Below are positions 1 through 5,806 of a stretch of 5,806 nucleotides of DNA, in pieces. Below the pieces are notes generated by a model, which saw only the letters and a program-made list of their open reading frames with translations, was not told where the DNA came from and ran no database searches. The position numbers and the translations under genes are program-made. The DNA comes from Micrococcales bacterium. Lineage in GTDB: Bacteria; Actinomycetota; Actinomycetes; Actinomycetales; Dermatophilaceae. The DNA lies in the NCBI GenBank assembly GCA_030537915.1, contig JAUNUZ010000168.1, positions 1 through 5,806 on the forward strand, given 5' to 3'. The first letter of the stretch is position 1; each line of letters opens with the position of its first letter.

Positions 1-2596
1 CACGACCCCGTGGACGCTGCCGTCGAACATGGGCATCGCCGTGCACCCCGACGTCAGCTATGTCGTCGTCGAGTCCGACGCCTCGGGCAAGACCGAGCGC
101 TTTCTCATCGCCGAGCCCCGCCTGAGCTCCTACGCCAAGGACCTGTTCGGGGACGCCAAGGCCGACGTCGGGGAACGCATCGTCGAGCGGCTCACCGGCG
201 CCGAGCTCGTCGGGCGGACCTACACCCCGCCGTTCTCCTACTACGCCGACAAGCCCCACGCCCACCGGGTGCTGGCAGCCGACTTCGTCACGACCGAGGA
301 CGGCACGGGCATCGTGCACATGTCGCCCGGCTTCGGTGAAGACGACAAGGCCGTGCTCGACGCGGCCGGGGTCGAGACGGTCGTACCCGTCGGGGCCGAC
401 GGGCGCTTCATCTTCCCCGTCGTCGACTACGAGGGCATGCACGTCTTCGATGCGAACGCTGTCATCATCGATCACCTCAAGGGACGCACGTATGTCGACG
501 GCGCGGGTGGCCAGGCCGAGGTCGGCTCCAGCACGCCGGGCACCGTGCTGCTGCGGCGCGAGACTTACGACCACTCCTACCCGCACTGCTGGCGCTGCCG
601 GCAGCCCCTCATCTACATGGCGGTGAGCAGCTGGTTCGTCGAGGTGACGAAACTCAAGGACCGGATGGTCGAACTCAACCAGGAGATCGACTGGGTGCCT
701 GAGCACGTCAAGTACGGCCAGTTCGGCAAATGGTTGGAGAACGCCCGCGACTGGTCGATCTCACGAAATCGGTTCTGGGGCAGTCCGATCCCGGTGTGGC
801 AGTCCGACGACCCGCGTTACCCGCGAATCGACGTCTACGGCTCTTTCGAGCAGTTGGAGGCCGACTTCGGCACGATCCCCAAGAACGCCGCCGGAGAGCC
901 CGACCTGCACCGACCGTTCATCGATCACCTCACCCGCCCCAACCCCGGCGACCCGACCGGCCAATCGGTGATGCGTCGCGTCGAGGACGTCCTGGACGTG
1001 TGGTTCGACTCCGGCTCGATGAGTTTCGCGCAGGTGCACTATCCGTTCGAGAACGCCGAGTGGTTCGAGCACCACTTCCCCGGCGACTTCATCGTCGAGT
1101 ACATCGGCCAGACGCGTGGCTGGTTCTACACGCTGCACATCCTGGCGACGGCGCTCTTCGATCGGCCGGCCTTCCGGGCCTGTCTGAGCCACGGCATCGT
1201 GCTCGGCAACGACGGGCAGAAGATGTCCAAGTCGCGGCGCAACTACCCCGACGTGCGTGAGGTCTTCGACCGCGACGGCGCCGACGCCATGCGCTGGTTC
1301 CTGATGAGCTCACCCATCCTGCGCGGAGGCAACCTCGTCGTCACCGAACAGGGCATCCGCGAGGGTGTCCGCCAGGCGCTGCTGCCGCTGTGGAGCACGT
1401 GGTACTTCTTCACCCTCTACGCCAACGCGGCCGACCAGGGGCCGATGAGCGACGGGTACGACGCGAAGTGGTCGACCGGCTCTGCGGACGTGCTTGATCG
1501 CTATCTGCTGGCCAAGCTGCGTGAGCTCGTGGAGGAGGTGACGACGGATCTCGACGCGTACGACGTCGCCGCCGCCTGCGATCAGATCCGCGCCTTCTTC
1601 GACGTGCTGACCAACTGGTATGTCCGCCGCAGCCGGGACCGCTTCTGGGACACCGGTGATCTTGCGAACGAGTCGGTCAGCGACGCCTTCGACACCCTCT
1701 ACACGACCCTGGAGGTGCTCTGCCGGGTCGCCGCGCCACTTCTGCCGCTGACGACCGAGGAGGTATGGCGTGGCCTCACCGGGGGCCGATCCGTGCACCT
1801 GACCGACTGGCCCGTGGCCGAGGACCTGCCCGCGGACCGCGACCTCGTGCGACGCATGGACCGGGCGCGCGAGATCTGCTCGATCGGCTCGAGCCTGCGC
1901 AAGGCCAACAACCTGCGTGTCCGGCTGCCGTTGGCCCGGCTGACCGTCGTGACCGAGCAGTCCGATGGCCTGCTCGACTTCACGGGGATCATCGCCGACG
2001 AGCTCAACCTGCGGCAGGTCGCGCTCGTCGAACTCTGCGGGGCCAGCGAGGCCGAGTTCGGCGTCTCCCAGAAGCTCTCGGTCAATGCCCGCGCCGCCGG
2101 TCCCCGCCTCGGCAAACAGGTACAGATCGCCATCAAGGGCAGCAAGAGCGGCGACTGGTCCGTCGGGCCCGATGGAAGTGTGACCTCGGGCGGGCTGGCC
2201 CTGCTCGACGGTGAGTTCACGCTGGAGGCAGTCGTCTCGGACAGCGGCTCGCACGGGCATGCGACCGCGATGCTGCCGGGAGGCGGCTTCGTCGTCCTCG
2301 AGACCGCGGTGACGCCCGAGCTCGCCCAGGAGGGGCTGGCCCGCGACGTCATCCGCGCTGTACAGCAAGCCCGCAAGGAGGCCGGGTTCGACGTCTCGGA
2401 CCGGATCGGGCTGACGATCCTCGGTGATGAAGAGGTGTGGCGGGCCTGTCTGGCGCACGAACGGCTCATCACGGCCGAGACGCTGGCCATCCAGTTCGGG
2501 GCCGCGGCCGACATCGGCGCCCTCCCCGAGCATCTCGGAATGAGCTCGACGGTCGGCGACGGGCGACCGATCCGGGTGTTGGTGAGCAAGAAGTGA
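1..2596 (+). CDS. ileS: Isoleucyl-tRNA synthetase, 5'-truncated by the window edge
   Basis: Cytoplasmic class I synthetase that charges tRNA-Ile with isoleucine and hydrolyses mischarged valine. The frame is open from base 2 (base 1 ends a split codon). It begins TTPWTLPSN, the threonine-rich editing-site motif, so the ATG at 29 is internal. In order: editing motif [15 protein letters not shown] (about 302-346), zinc-knuckle-like HCWRC (584-598), the core stretch [17 protein letters not shown] (749-799), WFDSGS (1001-1018), catalytic KMSKS (1220-1234), and the anticodon-binding domain with [12 protein letters not shown] (about 1610-1650). A C-terminal domain follows to the TGA at 2594. I see no C-terminal zinc finger of the E. 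coli type, which with GFGEDD suggests the eukaryote-like IleRS2 type usual in actinobacteria (inference). About 864 residues are visible. Family members are usually about 1,040-1,100 residues, so the HIGH motif and roughly 200 residues lie upstream. The frame is intact. Its stop overlaps the start of the acetyltransferase gene. Confidence 0.97.
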   Translation, partial: TTPWTLPSNMGIAVHPDVSYVVVESDASGKTERFLIAEPRLSSYAKDLFGDAKADVGERIVERLTGAELVGRTYTPPFSYYADKPHAHRVLAADFVTTEDGTGIVHMSPGFGEDDKAVLDAAGVETVVPVGADGRFIFPVVDYEGMHVFDANAVIIDHLKGRTYVDGAGGQAEVGSSTPGTVLLRRETYDHSYPHCWRCRQPLIYMAVSSWFVEVTKLKDRMVELNQEIDWVPEHVKYGQFGKWLENARDWSISRNRFWGSPIPVWQSDDPRYPRIDVYGSFEQLEADFGTIPKNAAGEPDLHRPFIDHLTRPNPGDPTGQSVMRRVEDVLDVWFDSGSMSFAQVHYPFENAEWFEHHFPGDFIVEYIGQTRGWFYTLHILATALFDRPAFRACLSHGIVLGNDGQKMSKSRRNYPDVREVFDRDGADAMRWFLMSSPILRGGNLVVTEQGIREGVRQALLPLWSTWYFFTLYANAADQGPMSDGYDAKWSTGSADVLDRYLLAKLRELVEEVTTDLDAYDVAAACDQIRAFFDVLTNWYVRRSRDRFWDTGDLANESVSDAFDTLYTTLEVLCRVAAPLLPLTTEEVWRGLTGGRSVHLTDWPVAEDLPADRDLVRRMDRAREICSIGSSLRKANNLRVRLPLARLTVVTEQSDGLLDFTGIIADELNLRQVALVELCGASEAEFGVSQKLSVNARAAGPRLGKQVQIAIKGSKSGDWSVGPDGSVTSGGLALLDGEFTLEAVVSDSGSHGHATAMLPGGGFVVLETAVTPELAQEGLARDVIRAVQQARKEAGFDVSDRIGLTILGDEEVWRACLAHERLITAETLAIQFGAAADIGALPEHLGMSSTVGDGRPIRVLVSKK
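2581..2596 (+). promoter_or_regulatory. Start signal of the acetyltransferase inside the ileS end (GGTGA, GTGA overlap)
   Basis: GGTGA (2581-2585) matches part of the Shine-Dalgarno complement and lies 7 bases before a GTG codon at 2593. That GTG shares GTGA with the ileS stop codon. This favours the GTG as the start and suggests translational coupling. No ATG occurs in this frame until 2962, deep inside the GNAT fold. The only other nearby candidates are a TTG at 2614 and GTG codons at 2773/2776, and the latter two would delete the first strand of the domain. Confidence 0.55.
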
Positions 2597-3255
2597 CCGC
2601 GCCCACCCCGTCATTGCCGCCTGACCCGGGAGATTCAAACACCGGATTCGCTGCGGCGCACGAGAGGCCGGAGTCCAATGACGCGAAGGCGGTCGTCGGG
2701 CGCGAGACCTCGCAGCCAGCCCCGAGGGGTGGGATCCAGGTTCGCCTTGCCGACGGCAACGACCTCGAAGGGGTGGTGGCCGTCGGTCGGGCGACGTGGC
2801 CGATCACCCACGGTGAGTTCTACGACCCAGACCTCGTGGAGCTCTTCCTCGCCAAGTGGTGGACCAGCGAAGCGACGATCCCGGCCATCCGCGCCGGGAG
2901 GACGGTCGTGGCCGAGTCGCTGGACCACCTGGACGAGAACGGAAAGCCCCAGATCGTCGGCATGGCGGCCTACGGTGGGCACCAGGGCGCCCAGGTGATC
3001 TGGAAGCTCTACGTTCTGCCACAGTGGCAGCGTCACGGGATCGGCGGGATGCTGCTGCGGGCCGTGTTCAGCCGGATCGGCGACCAGCCCATCCACATGT
3101 CCTTCCCCGACGGCAATCGGGCGGCCGGGGATTTCTCTCGCGCCTACGGCTTCGTCGAGGATCACCGAGAGGAACAACACGACATGCCCGACCTCGTCTG
3201 GATGCGACGCGATCCCGCGATCGGATCCATCGTGCTGCGGCGTGCTCCGCGATGA
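2593..3255 (+). CDS. GNAT-family N-acetyltransferase, substrate unknown
   Basis: The 220-residue product is a probable cytoplasmic acetyl-CoA-dependent acyltransferase. The clearest evidence is GNAT motif A at residues 138-151, [14 protein letters not shown], with the Q-x-x-G-I-G pyrophosphate-binding loop (Q146, G149, G151) followed by a helix starting GMLLRAVF. A motif B-like element, [10 protein letters not shown] (181-190), and a hydrophobic C-terminal strand follow. The domain starts near residue 48 ([13 protein letters not shown]), and [12 protein letters not shown] (69-80) is a typical GNAT helix 1-2 region. Residues 1-47 are rich in Pro, Asp, Ser and Ala, probably disordered, and use several rare codons for this genome type (TCA, GGA, AGG, AAT, CCA). 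The GTG start overlaps the ileS stop, and the TGA at 3253 overlaps the folC ATG, so it sits as a middle cistron. The substrate (a protein N-terminus, a lysine or a small amine) cannot be read from the sequence. I do not assign rimI or another symbol. Confidence 0.88.
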   Translation: MTAPTPSLPPDPGDSNTGFAAAHERPESNDAKAVVGRETSQPAPRGGIQVRLADGNDLEGVVAVGRATWPITHGEFYDPDLVELFLAKWWTSEATIPAIRAGRTVVAESLDHLDENGKPQIVGMAAYGGHQGAQVIWKLYVLPQWQRHGIGGMLLRAVFSRIGDQPIHMSFPDGNRAAGDFSRAYGFVEDHREEQHDMPDLVWMRRDPAIGSIVLRRAPR

Positions 3256-4697
3256 CGACCCCGCCGATGAACATCGAGGTGCGCAAGCGCTTGCGCGAGG
3301 TGGAGCAGGAGATCGTGGTTCGTGCCCCCGAGCACGACATCGACCCGACCCTGGCCCGCGTGCGCGCGCTCGTCGAAGTGCTCGGTGATCCACAGCTGGC
3401 CTACCCCGTCATCCACGTCACGGGGACCAACGGCAAGACGAGTACGACGCGGATGATCGAGCGGCTGCTCATGGAGCTCGGACTGCGCACCGGCCGCTTC
3501 ACCTCGCCGCACCTGCACGACATCCGCGAGCGCATCGTCCTCTCAGGTGAGCCCGTGGAGGCGGAACGTTTTATTGCGGCCTATGACGACCTGGCGCCGC
3601 TGCTCGCCATCGTCGAGGCGCGCTGCCTCGAGTCAGGTCTGGGGCGACTGTCGTTCTTCGAGATCCTCGTCGCACTCGGCTACGCAATCTTCGCGGACGC
3701 TCCCGTCGACGTGGCCGTTGTCGAGGTCGGGCTCGGCGGCACCTGGGACGCAACGAATGTCGCCAACGGATCGGTCGCTGTCATCGCGCCGATCGCCGTC
3801 GACCACGCCCGCTATCTAGGCTCCGAGGTCGAGCTCATCGCCGGTGAGAAGGCGGGCATCATCAAGCCCGAGGCCATCGTGGTGAGCGCGGCCCAGGAGC
3901 CGGTCGTCCTCGAGGTGCTCAGGGAGCGCTCCGGTGAGCTCGGTGTCTCGCTCGTCGTCGACATCGGCTCGGTCGACGACGGCACCGACGGGGGCGCCGG
4001 TGATCGCGAGGATTCCACCAGAGCCGCTCAGGGCCCAGCCGTCGACTCGGCGGAAATCGCGGTGCTGACCCGAGACATCGCGGTCGGCGGGCAGGTGCTC
4101 ACGTTGCGTGGCCTGGCGGGGGACTATCCAGACCTGTTCCTGGCCCTGCACGGTGAGCACCAGGCGCACAACGCGCTCGTCGCGCTCGCCGCGGTCGAGG
4201 CGTTCATCGGGGGCGGCCAGCAGCCGCTCGACATCGACGTCGTGCGAGCCGCCTTCGCGGCTGTGACATCACCCGGCCGGCTCGAGATCGTGCGACGCAG
4301 CCCGACCGTCCTCGTGGACGCCGCCCACAACCCCGCGGGCGTCGCCTCCCTCGTCGCGGCGCTAGAGGACGCGTTCGTCTTCACCCGGACGATCGGACTC
4401 TTCGCGTGCATGGCGGACAAGGACGTCGAGGGGATGCTCGTGCAGCTCGAGCCGGTGCTCGATGAGATCGTCATCACGCGCACCACCTCGATGCGGGCCA
4501 TGGACCCGGAGCGCCTCGGCGCCCTGGCGCGCGAGTATTTCAGCGATGACCGGGTCCACGTCGTGGCTTCGCTGCCCGACGCTCTCGATCGGGCCGCCGA
4601 GCTGGCGGACACCGAAGGCGGAGTGGGGGGTGGCGTCATAGCGACCGGCTCGGTCTTCGTCGCGGCTGAGGTGCGCGCCCTGCTGGGGGCAGCATGA
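3252..4697 (+). CDS. folC: Folylpolyglutamate synthase / dihydrofolate synthase (Mur-ligase fold)
   Basis: Cytoplasmic ATP-dependent ligase that adds glutamate to folates and, in many bacteria, to dihydropteroate, supplying one-carbon cofactors. The 481 residues carry the family motifs in order: P-loop GTNGKTS (58-64), SPHL in the folate-binding loop (85-88), VEVGLGGTWDATN (157-169), DH (184-185), AGEKAGIIKP (197-206) with the lysine that is carbamylated in characterised FolC proteins (probably K200), HNALVALAAVEAF (306-318) at the domain junction, DAAHNPAG (356-363), the C-domain segment ACMADKDVEGM (385-395), and ATGSVFVAAEVR (464-475). The protein is slightly longer than the usual 420-450 residues, partly because of an acidic low-complexity insert at about 241-267. 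The ATG at 3252 overlaps the acetyltransferase stop as ATGA and has no clear ribosome binding site of its own, which suggests coupled translation. An ATG at 3267 is an alternative start that loses only five residues. Catalytic motifs are intact. Confidence 0.96.
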   Translation: MTTPPMNIEVRKRLREVEQEIVVRAPEHDIDPTLARVRALVEVLGDPQLAYPVIHVTGTNGKTSTTRMIERLLMELGLRTGRFTSPHLHDIRERIVLSGEPVEAERFIAAYDDLAPLLAIVEARCLESGLGRLSFFEILVALGYAIFADAPVDVAVVEVGLGGTWDATNVANGSVAVIAPIAVDHARYLGSEVELIAGEKAGIIKPEAIVVSAAQEPVVLEVLRERSGELGVSLVVDIGSVDDGTDGGAGDREDSTRAAQGPAVDSAEIAVLTRDIAVGGQVLTLRGLAGDYPDLFLALHGEHQAHNALVALAAVEAFIGGGQQPLDIDVVRAAFAAVTSPGRLEIVRRSPTVLVDAAHNPAGVASLVAALEDAFVFTRTIGLFACMADKDVEGMLVQLEPVLDEIVITRTTSMRAMDPERLGALAREYFSDDRVHVVASLPDALDRAAELADTEGGVGGGVIATGSVFVAAEVRALLGAA

Positions 4698-5107
4698 GCG
4701 GCGTATTCCCAGCTCCCCGGCGGATGACACGACGCCTGGGCACGGTCGTGCTCGCTGGTCAGGCCCCGGTGCTCTTCCTGGCGGCTTTGGGGGCGTGGGC
4801 GTTGGTTCGGGTGGGCGATCCGTCGCTGGCCGCGCGCTACTTCTGGGTGGGGTTGGGGTTGACCGTGGCGTGCGTTCTGGCGGCCGGCCTCGTGCGGACG
4901 CGGGCAGGCATCGCCTTCGGGTGGCTCGTGCAACTCGCGACACTGGCCTGCGCTCTGGTGCTGCGCCCGATGATCGTGGTTGCGCTGATCTTCGGCGGTC
5001 TGTGGATGGTGGCGCTGGTCCAGGGACGCAAGATGGACGACCTGAGCGAACGCTATGCCGAACGTGCCGGCCCGGCGCACCCCGACGACGAGGCGCCCAC
5101 ACAGTAG
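4694..5107 (+). CDS. DUF4233-type small integral membrane protein
   Basis: The 137-residue inner-membrane protein has no known biochemical function. Four hydrophobic segments are visible at about residues 17-38, 48-66, 71-90 and 92-110. They are separated by short charged turns (RVGDPSLAARY, VRTRAG, RPM), and a basic N-terminus (RRMTRR) precedes the first. By the positive-inside rule both ends should be cytoplasmic. The polar C-terminal tail (111-137) starts GRKMDDLSERYAER and ends acidic. Assignment to DUF4233 rests on size, four-helix layout and position between folC and ndk, where that family is normally found in actinobacteria. It does not rest on a profile search. The ATG at 4694 shares ATGA with the folC stop; M11 at 4724 is an alternative start. 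Context hints at a housekeeping role in the membrane, but nothing in the sequence points to a substrate or catalytic residue. Confidence 0.85.
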   Translation: MSGVFPAPRRMTRRLGTVVLAGQAPVLFLAALGAWALVRVGDPSLAARYFWVGLGLTVACVLAAGLVRTRAGIAFGWLVQLATLACALVLRPMIVVALIFGGLWMVALVQGRKMDDLSERYAERAGPAHPDDEAPTQ

Positions 5108-5120
5108 GGTGCTGAGCATG
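5106..5120 (+). promoter_or_regulatory. Weak ribosome binding site of ndk (AGGGTG)
   Basis: AGGGTG at 5106-5111 lies 6 bases before the ATG at 5118 and overlaps the TAG stop of the membrane-protein gene. It supports the ATG at 5118, which also gives the canonical Ndk N-terminus MTERSLVLVKPDG. The upstream in-frame ATG at 5055 would add 21 residues unrelated to the family and is rejected. Confidence 0.5.
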
Positions 5121-5543
5121 ACCGAACGCTCTTTGGTACTCGTCAAGCCCGATGGTTTCGCCCGCGGACTCGTTGGTGAAGTCCTACGGCGCATCGAGGC
5201 CAAGGGTTATGTCCTCGTGGCACTGGGCCTGGTGACGCCGACTCGGGACCAGCTCGCGGCGCATTACGTCGAGCATCAGGGCAAGCCGTTCTACGACTCG
5301 CTCGTGGAGTTCATGTCCTCAGGCCCGGTGGCGGCTGTCGTCATCGAGGGCGATCGCTGCATCGAGGGCTTCCGCGCCCTTGCCGGCGCAACCGACGCCA
5401 CGAAGGCACTGCCGGGCACGATCCGCGGCGACCTCGGCCGCGACTGGGGTCAGGGCCCGCAGGAGAACATCGTGCATGGCTCGGACTCGACTGAGTCGGC
5501 CGAGCGCGAGATCGGCATCTGGTTCCCCGACCTCAAGAGCTGA
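5118..5543 (+). CDS. ndk: Nucleoside diphosphate kinase
   Basis: Cytoplasmic enzyme that transfers the gamma phosphate of ATP to NDPs and dNDPs through a phospho-histidine intermediate. The 141 residues span the whole family fold: LVLVKPDGFARG (6-17) with the conserved lysine K10, Y50, GKPFYDSLVEFMSSGPV (55-71), R86, GATDATKALPGTIRGD (90-105), and the active-site signature NIVHGSDS (117-124) with catalytic H120. It ends EREIGIWFPDL. The loop GRDWGQGPQE (107-116), just before the signature, is a few residues longer than I recall for mycobacterial Ndk. From memory such a loop also occurs in other Micrococcales. The gene starts 10 bases after the membrane-protein stop, so it is probably on the same transcript. 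All recognised catalytic and nucleotide-binding residues are present, so the enzyme should be active. Confidence 0.97.
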   Translation: MTERSLVLVKPDGFARGLVGEVLRRIEAKGYVLVALGLVTPTRDQLAAHYVEHQGKPFYDSLVEFMSSGPVAAVVIEGDRCIEGFRALAGATDATKALPGTIRGDLGRDWGQGPQENIVHGSDSTESAEREIGIWFPDLKS

Positions 5544-5554
5544 CAATTCGATCC

Positions 5555-5570
5555 CCCGGGTCTCCCCGGG
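5555..5570 (+). terminator. GC-rich hairpin after ndk, possible terminator or attenuator
   Basis: CCCGGG (5555-5560), a TCTC loop (5561-5564) and CCCGGG (5565-5570) form a 6-bp all-GC stem with a 4-base loop, 11 bases after the ndk stop. No T-tract follows (next bases TGCGTTAGCG), so it is not a classical intrinsic terminator. U-less hairpins have been proposed to terminate or stabilise 3' ends in actinobacteria. Because CCCGGG is self-complementary, a chance arrangement is possible in GC-rich DNA. Confidence 0.3.
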
Positions 5571-5660
5571 TGCGTTAGCGCGGTCCGCACGGTATGAAGG
5601 GCGTGCGCGCATGCGCCGGTCGGTCGCCGTCTGGGGCCGGTCGTCCTCCCCTTCACTTGC

Positions 5661-5677
5661 GAAGGAGTCCTGACATG
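5661..5677 (+). promoter_or_regulatory. Strong ribosome binding site for the last gene (GAAGGAG)
   Basis: GAAGGAG (5661-5667) is the best Shine-Dalgarno match in the window and lies 7 bases before the ATG at 5675. It decides the start over an in-frame upstream ATG at 5594, which has no such site and would add 27 Arg/Pro-rich residues. The preceding gap (5544-5660) shows no convincing -35/-10 pair, so any promoter there remains unseen. Confidence 0.75.
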
Positions 5678-5806
5678 ACAAATCCTCCCCTTTCCGACGA
5701 CGAAGACCAGCAGGCATCCGGGCGCGACGCGGCTGCGGATCCGGATCACGGTGCTGATGGTGGTGCCGACGCGGGTGCGGGTCGGGCTGCGGATCCGGAT
5801 CACGGT
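5675..5806 (+). CDS. Acidic repeat-bearing N-terminus of an unfinished gene, possibly RNase E/G family
   Basis: An open frame of 44 codons runs to the last base of the window with no stop. It starts MTNPPLSDDEDQQASGRD and continues as an Ala/Asp/Gly-rich, acidic, probably disordered segment. AADPDHG occurs twice (residues 20-26 and 38-44), 18 residues apart. The strong ribosome binding site and the continued open frame support a real start. No domain is visible, so the function cannot be read from these bases. In many actinobacteria ndk is followed by rne, encoding an RNase E/G-family ribonuclease with a long low-complexity N-terminal extension, and then rplU-rpmA-obg. On that synteny this is most likely the RNase E N-terminus. 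I leave the symbol empty because the catalytic domain is outside the window. Confidence 0.65.
   Translation, partial: MTNPPLSDDEDQQASGRDAAADPDHGADGGADAGAGRAADPDHG
5731..5806 (+). repeat. Exact 22-base direct repeat, 54-base period, within the last gene
   Basis: Bases 5731-5752 and 5785-5806 are identical over 22 bases, with the shared core GCTGCGGATCCGGATCACGG. The copies are 54 bases apart, exactly 18 codons, so both are read in the same frame as AADPDHG. The spacer encodes ADGGADAGAGR. The second copy touches the window end, so this may be the start of a longer coding tandem array. Identity at every codon, including synonymous positions, suggests recent duplication rather than peptide-level convergence. 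Confidence 0.85.

Noticed and set aside
29..31. ATG at 29 as the ileS start
   Set aside because: The frame is open upstream, and the preceding codons encode TTPWTLPSN, part of the synthetase editing domain. The gene therefore starts before the window.
1310..2638. A 442-codon open frame on the - strand opposite ileS
   Set aside because: It lies wholly antisense to a gene with unmistakable synthetase motifs. Its translation has no recognisable domain and is rich in Arg/Gly/Asp, as expected for a shadow frame in GC-rich coding DNA.
2856..3251. N-terminal extension of folC back to the ATG at 2856
   Set aside because: The extra 132 residues are a frame-shifted, Arg-rich reading of the acetyltransferase gene. 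The FolC family begins at about 3252-3267.
3566..3586. Short AT-richer patch in folC (TTTTATTG)
   Set aside because: It simply encodes F-I with two less common codons inside a conserved frame. There is no sign of insertion or frameshift.
4124..5203. A 359-codon open frame on the - strand opposite folC, the membrane-protein gene and ndk
   Set aside because: It crosses three well-supported + strand genes, is dominated by Ser/Arg/Ala/Thr runs, and shows no domain or ribosome binding site evidence.
5540..5600. CTGACA near the ndk stop and GTATGA at 5592-5597 as promoter elements for the last gene
   Set aside because: Neither has a partner hexamer at about 17 bases, so no promoter can be supported.
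5594..5674. Upstream in-frame start (ATG at 5594) for the last gene
   Set aside because: It has no ribosome binding site and would add an Arg/Pro-rich stretch. The ATG at 5675 has an excellent GAAGGAG at ideal spacing.

Overview
The window is a GC-rich stretch of actinobacterial chromosome. Codons strongly prefer G or C at the third position, every supported gene is on the + strand, and genes are packed with almost no spacing. The gene order (isoleucyl-tRNA synthetase, acetyltransferase, folylpolyglutamate synthase, small DUF4233-type membrane protein, nucleoside diphosphate kinase, then an acidic repeat-bearing N-terminus) fits the conserved actinobacterial neighbourhood ileS/valS-folC-DUF4233-ndk-rne. 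A Micrococcales member, perhaps of the Intrasporangiaceae/Dermatophilaceae group, is my best guess. That placement rests on recognition, not on a search.

Layout: bases 1-2596 hold the 3' four-fifths or so of ileS, cut by the window edge inside the editing domain. A GNAT-fold acetyltransferase (2593-3255), folC (3252-4697) and a four-helix membrane protein (4694-5107) follow, each starting within a 4-base GTGA or ATGA overlap with the gene before it. ndk (5118-5543) follows after 10 bases. A 131-base intergenic gap (5544-5674) contains a GC-rich hairpin and ends in a strong ribosome binding site. It leads into the first 44 codons of a gene that runs off the window. That gene begins with an acidic, low-complexity segment containing an exact 22-base direct repeat, and by synteny it may be the N-terminal extension of an RNase E/G-family protein.

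Working together: the cluster is housekeeping. It covers tRNA charging, folate polyglutamylation (one-carbon supply for purine and thymidylate synthesis), NTP/dNTP balancing by Ndk and, if the last gene is rne, RNA turnover. The overlapping starts suggest that ileS through the DUF4233 gene are translated from one polycistronic mRNA, with ndk probably included. The acetyltransferase and the membrane protein are the members without a defined role.

I saw no mobile element, CRISPR array, tRNA/rRNA gene, toxin-antitoxin pair or defence system, and no convincing evidence of a new system. The points worth a second look are the uncharacterised GNAT and DUF4233 members, the atypical GNAT tail, the acidic insert in FolC, and the repeat-bearing N-terminus at the right edge.
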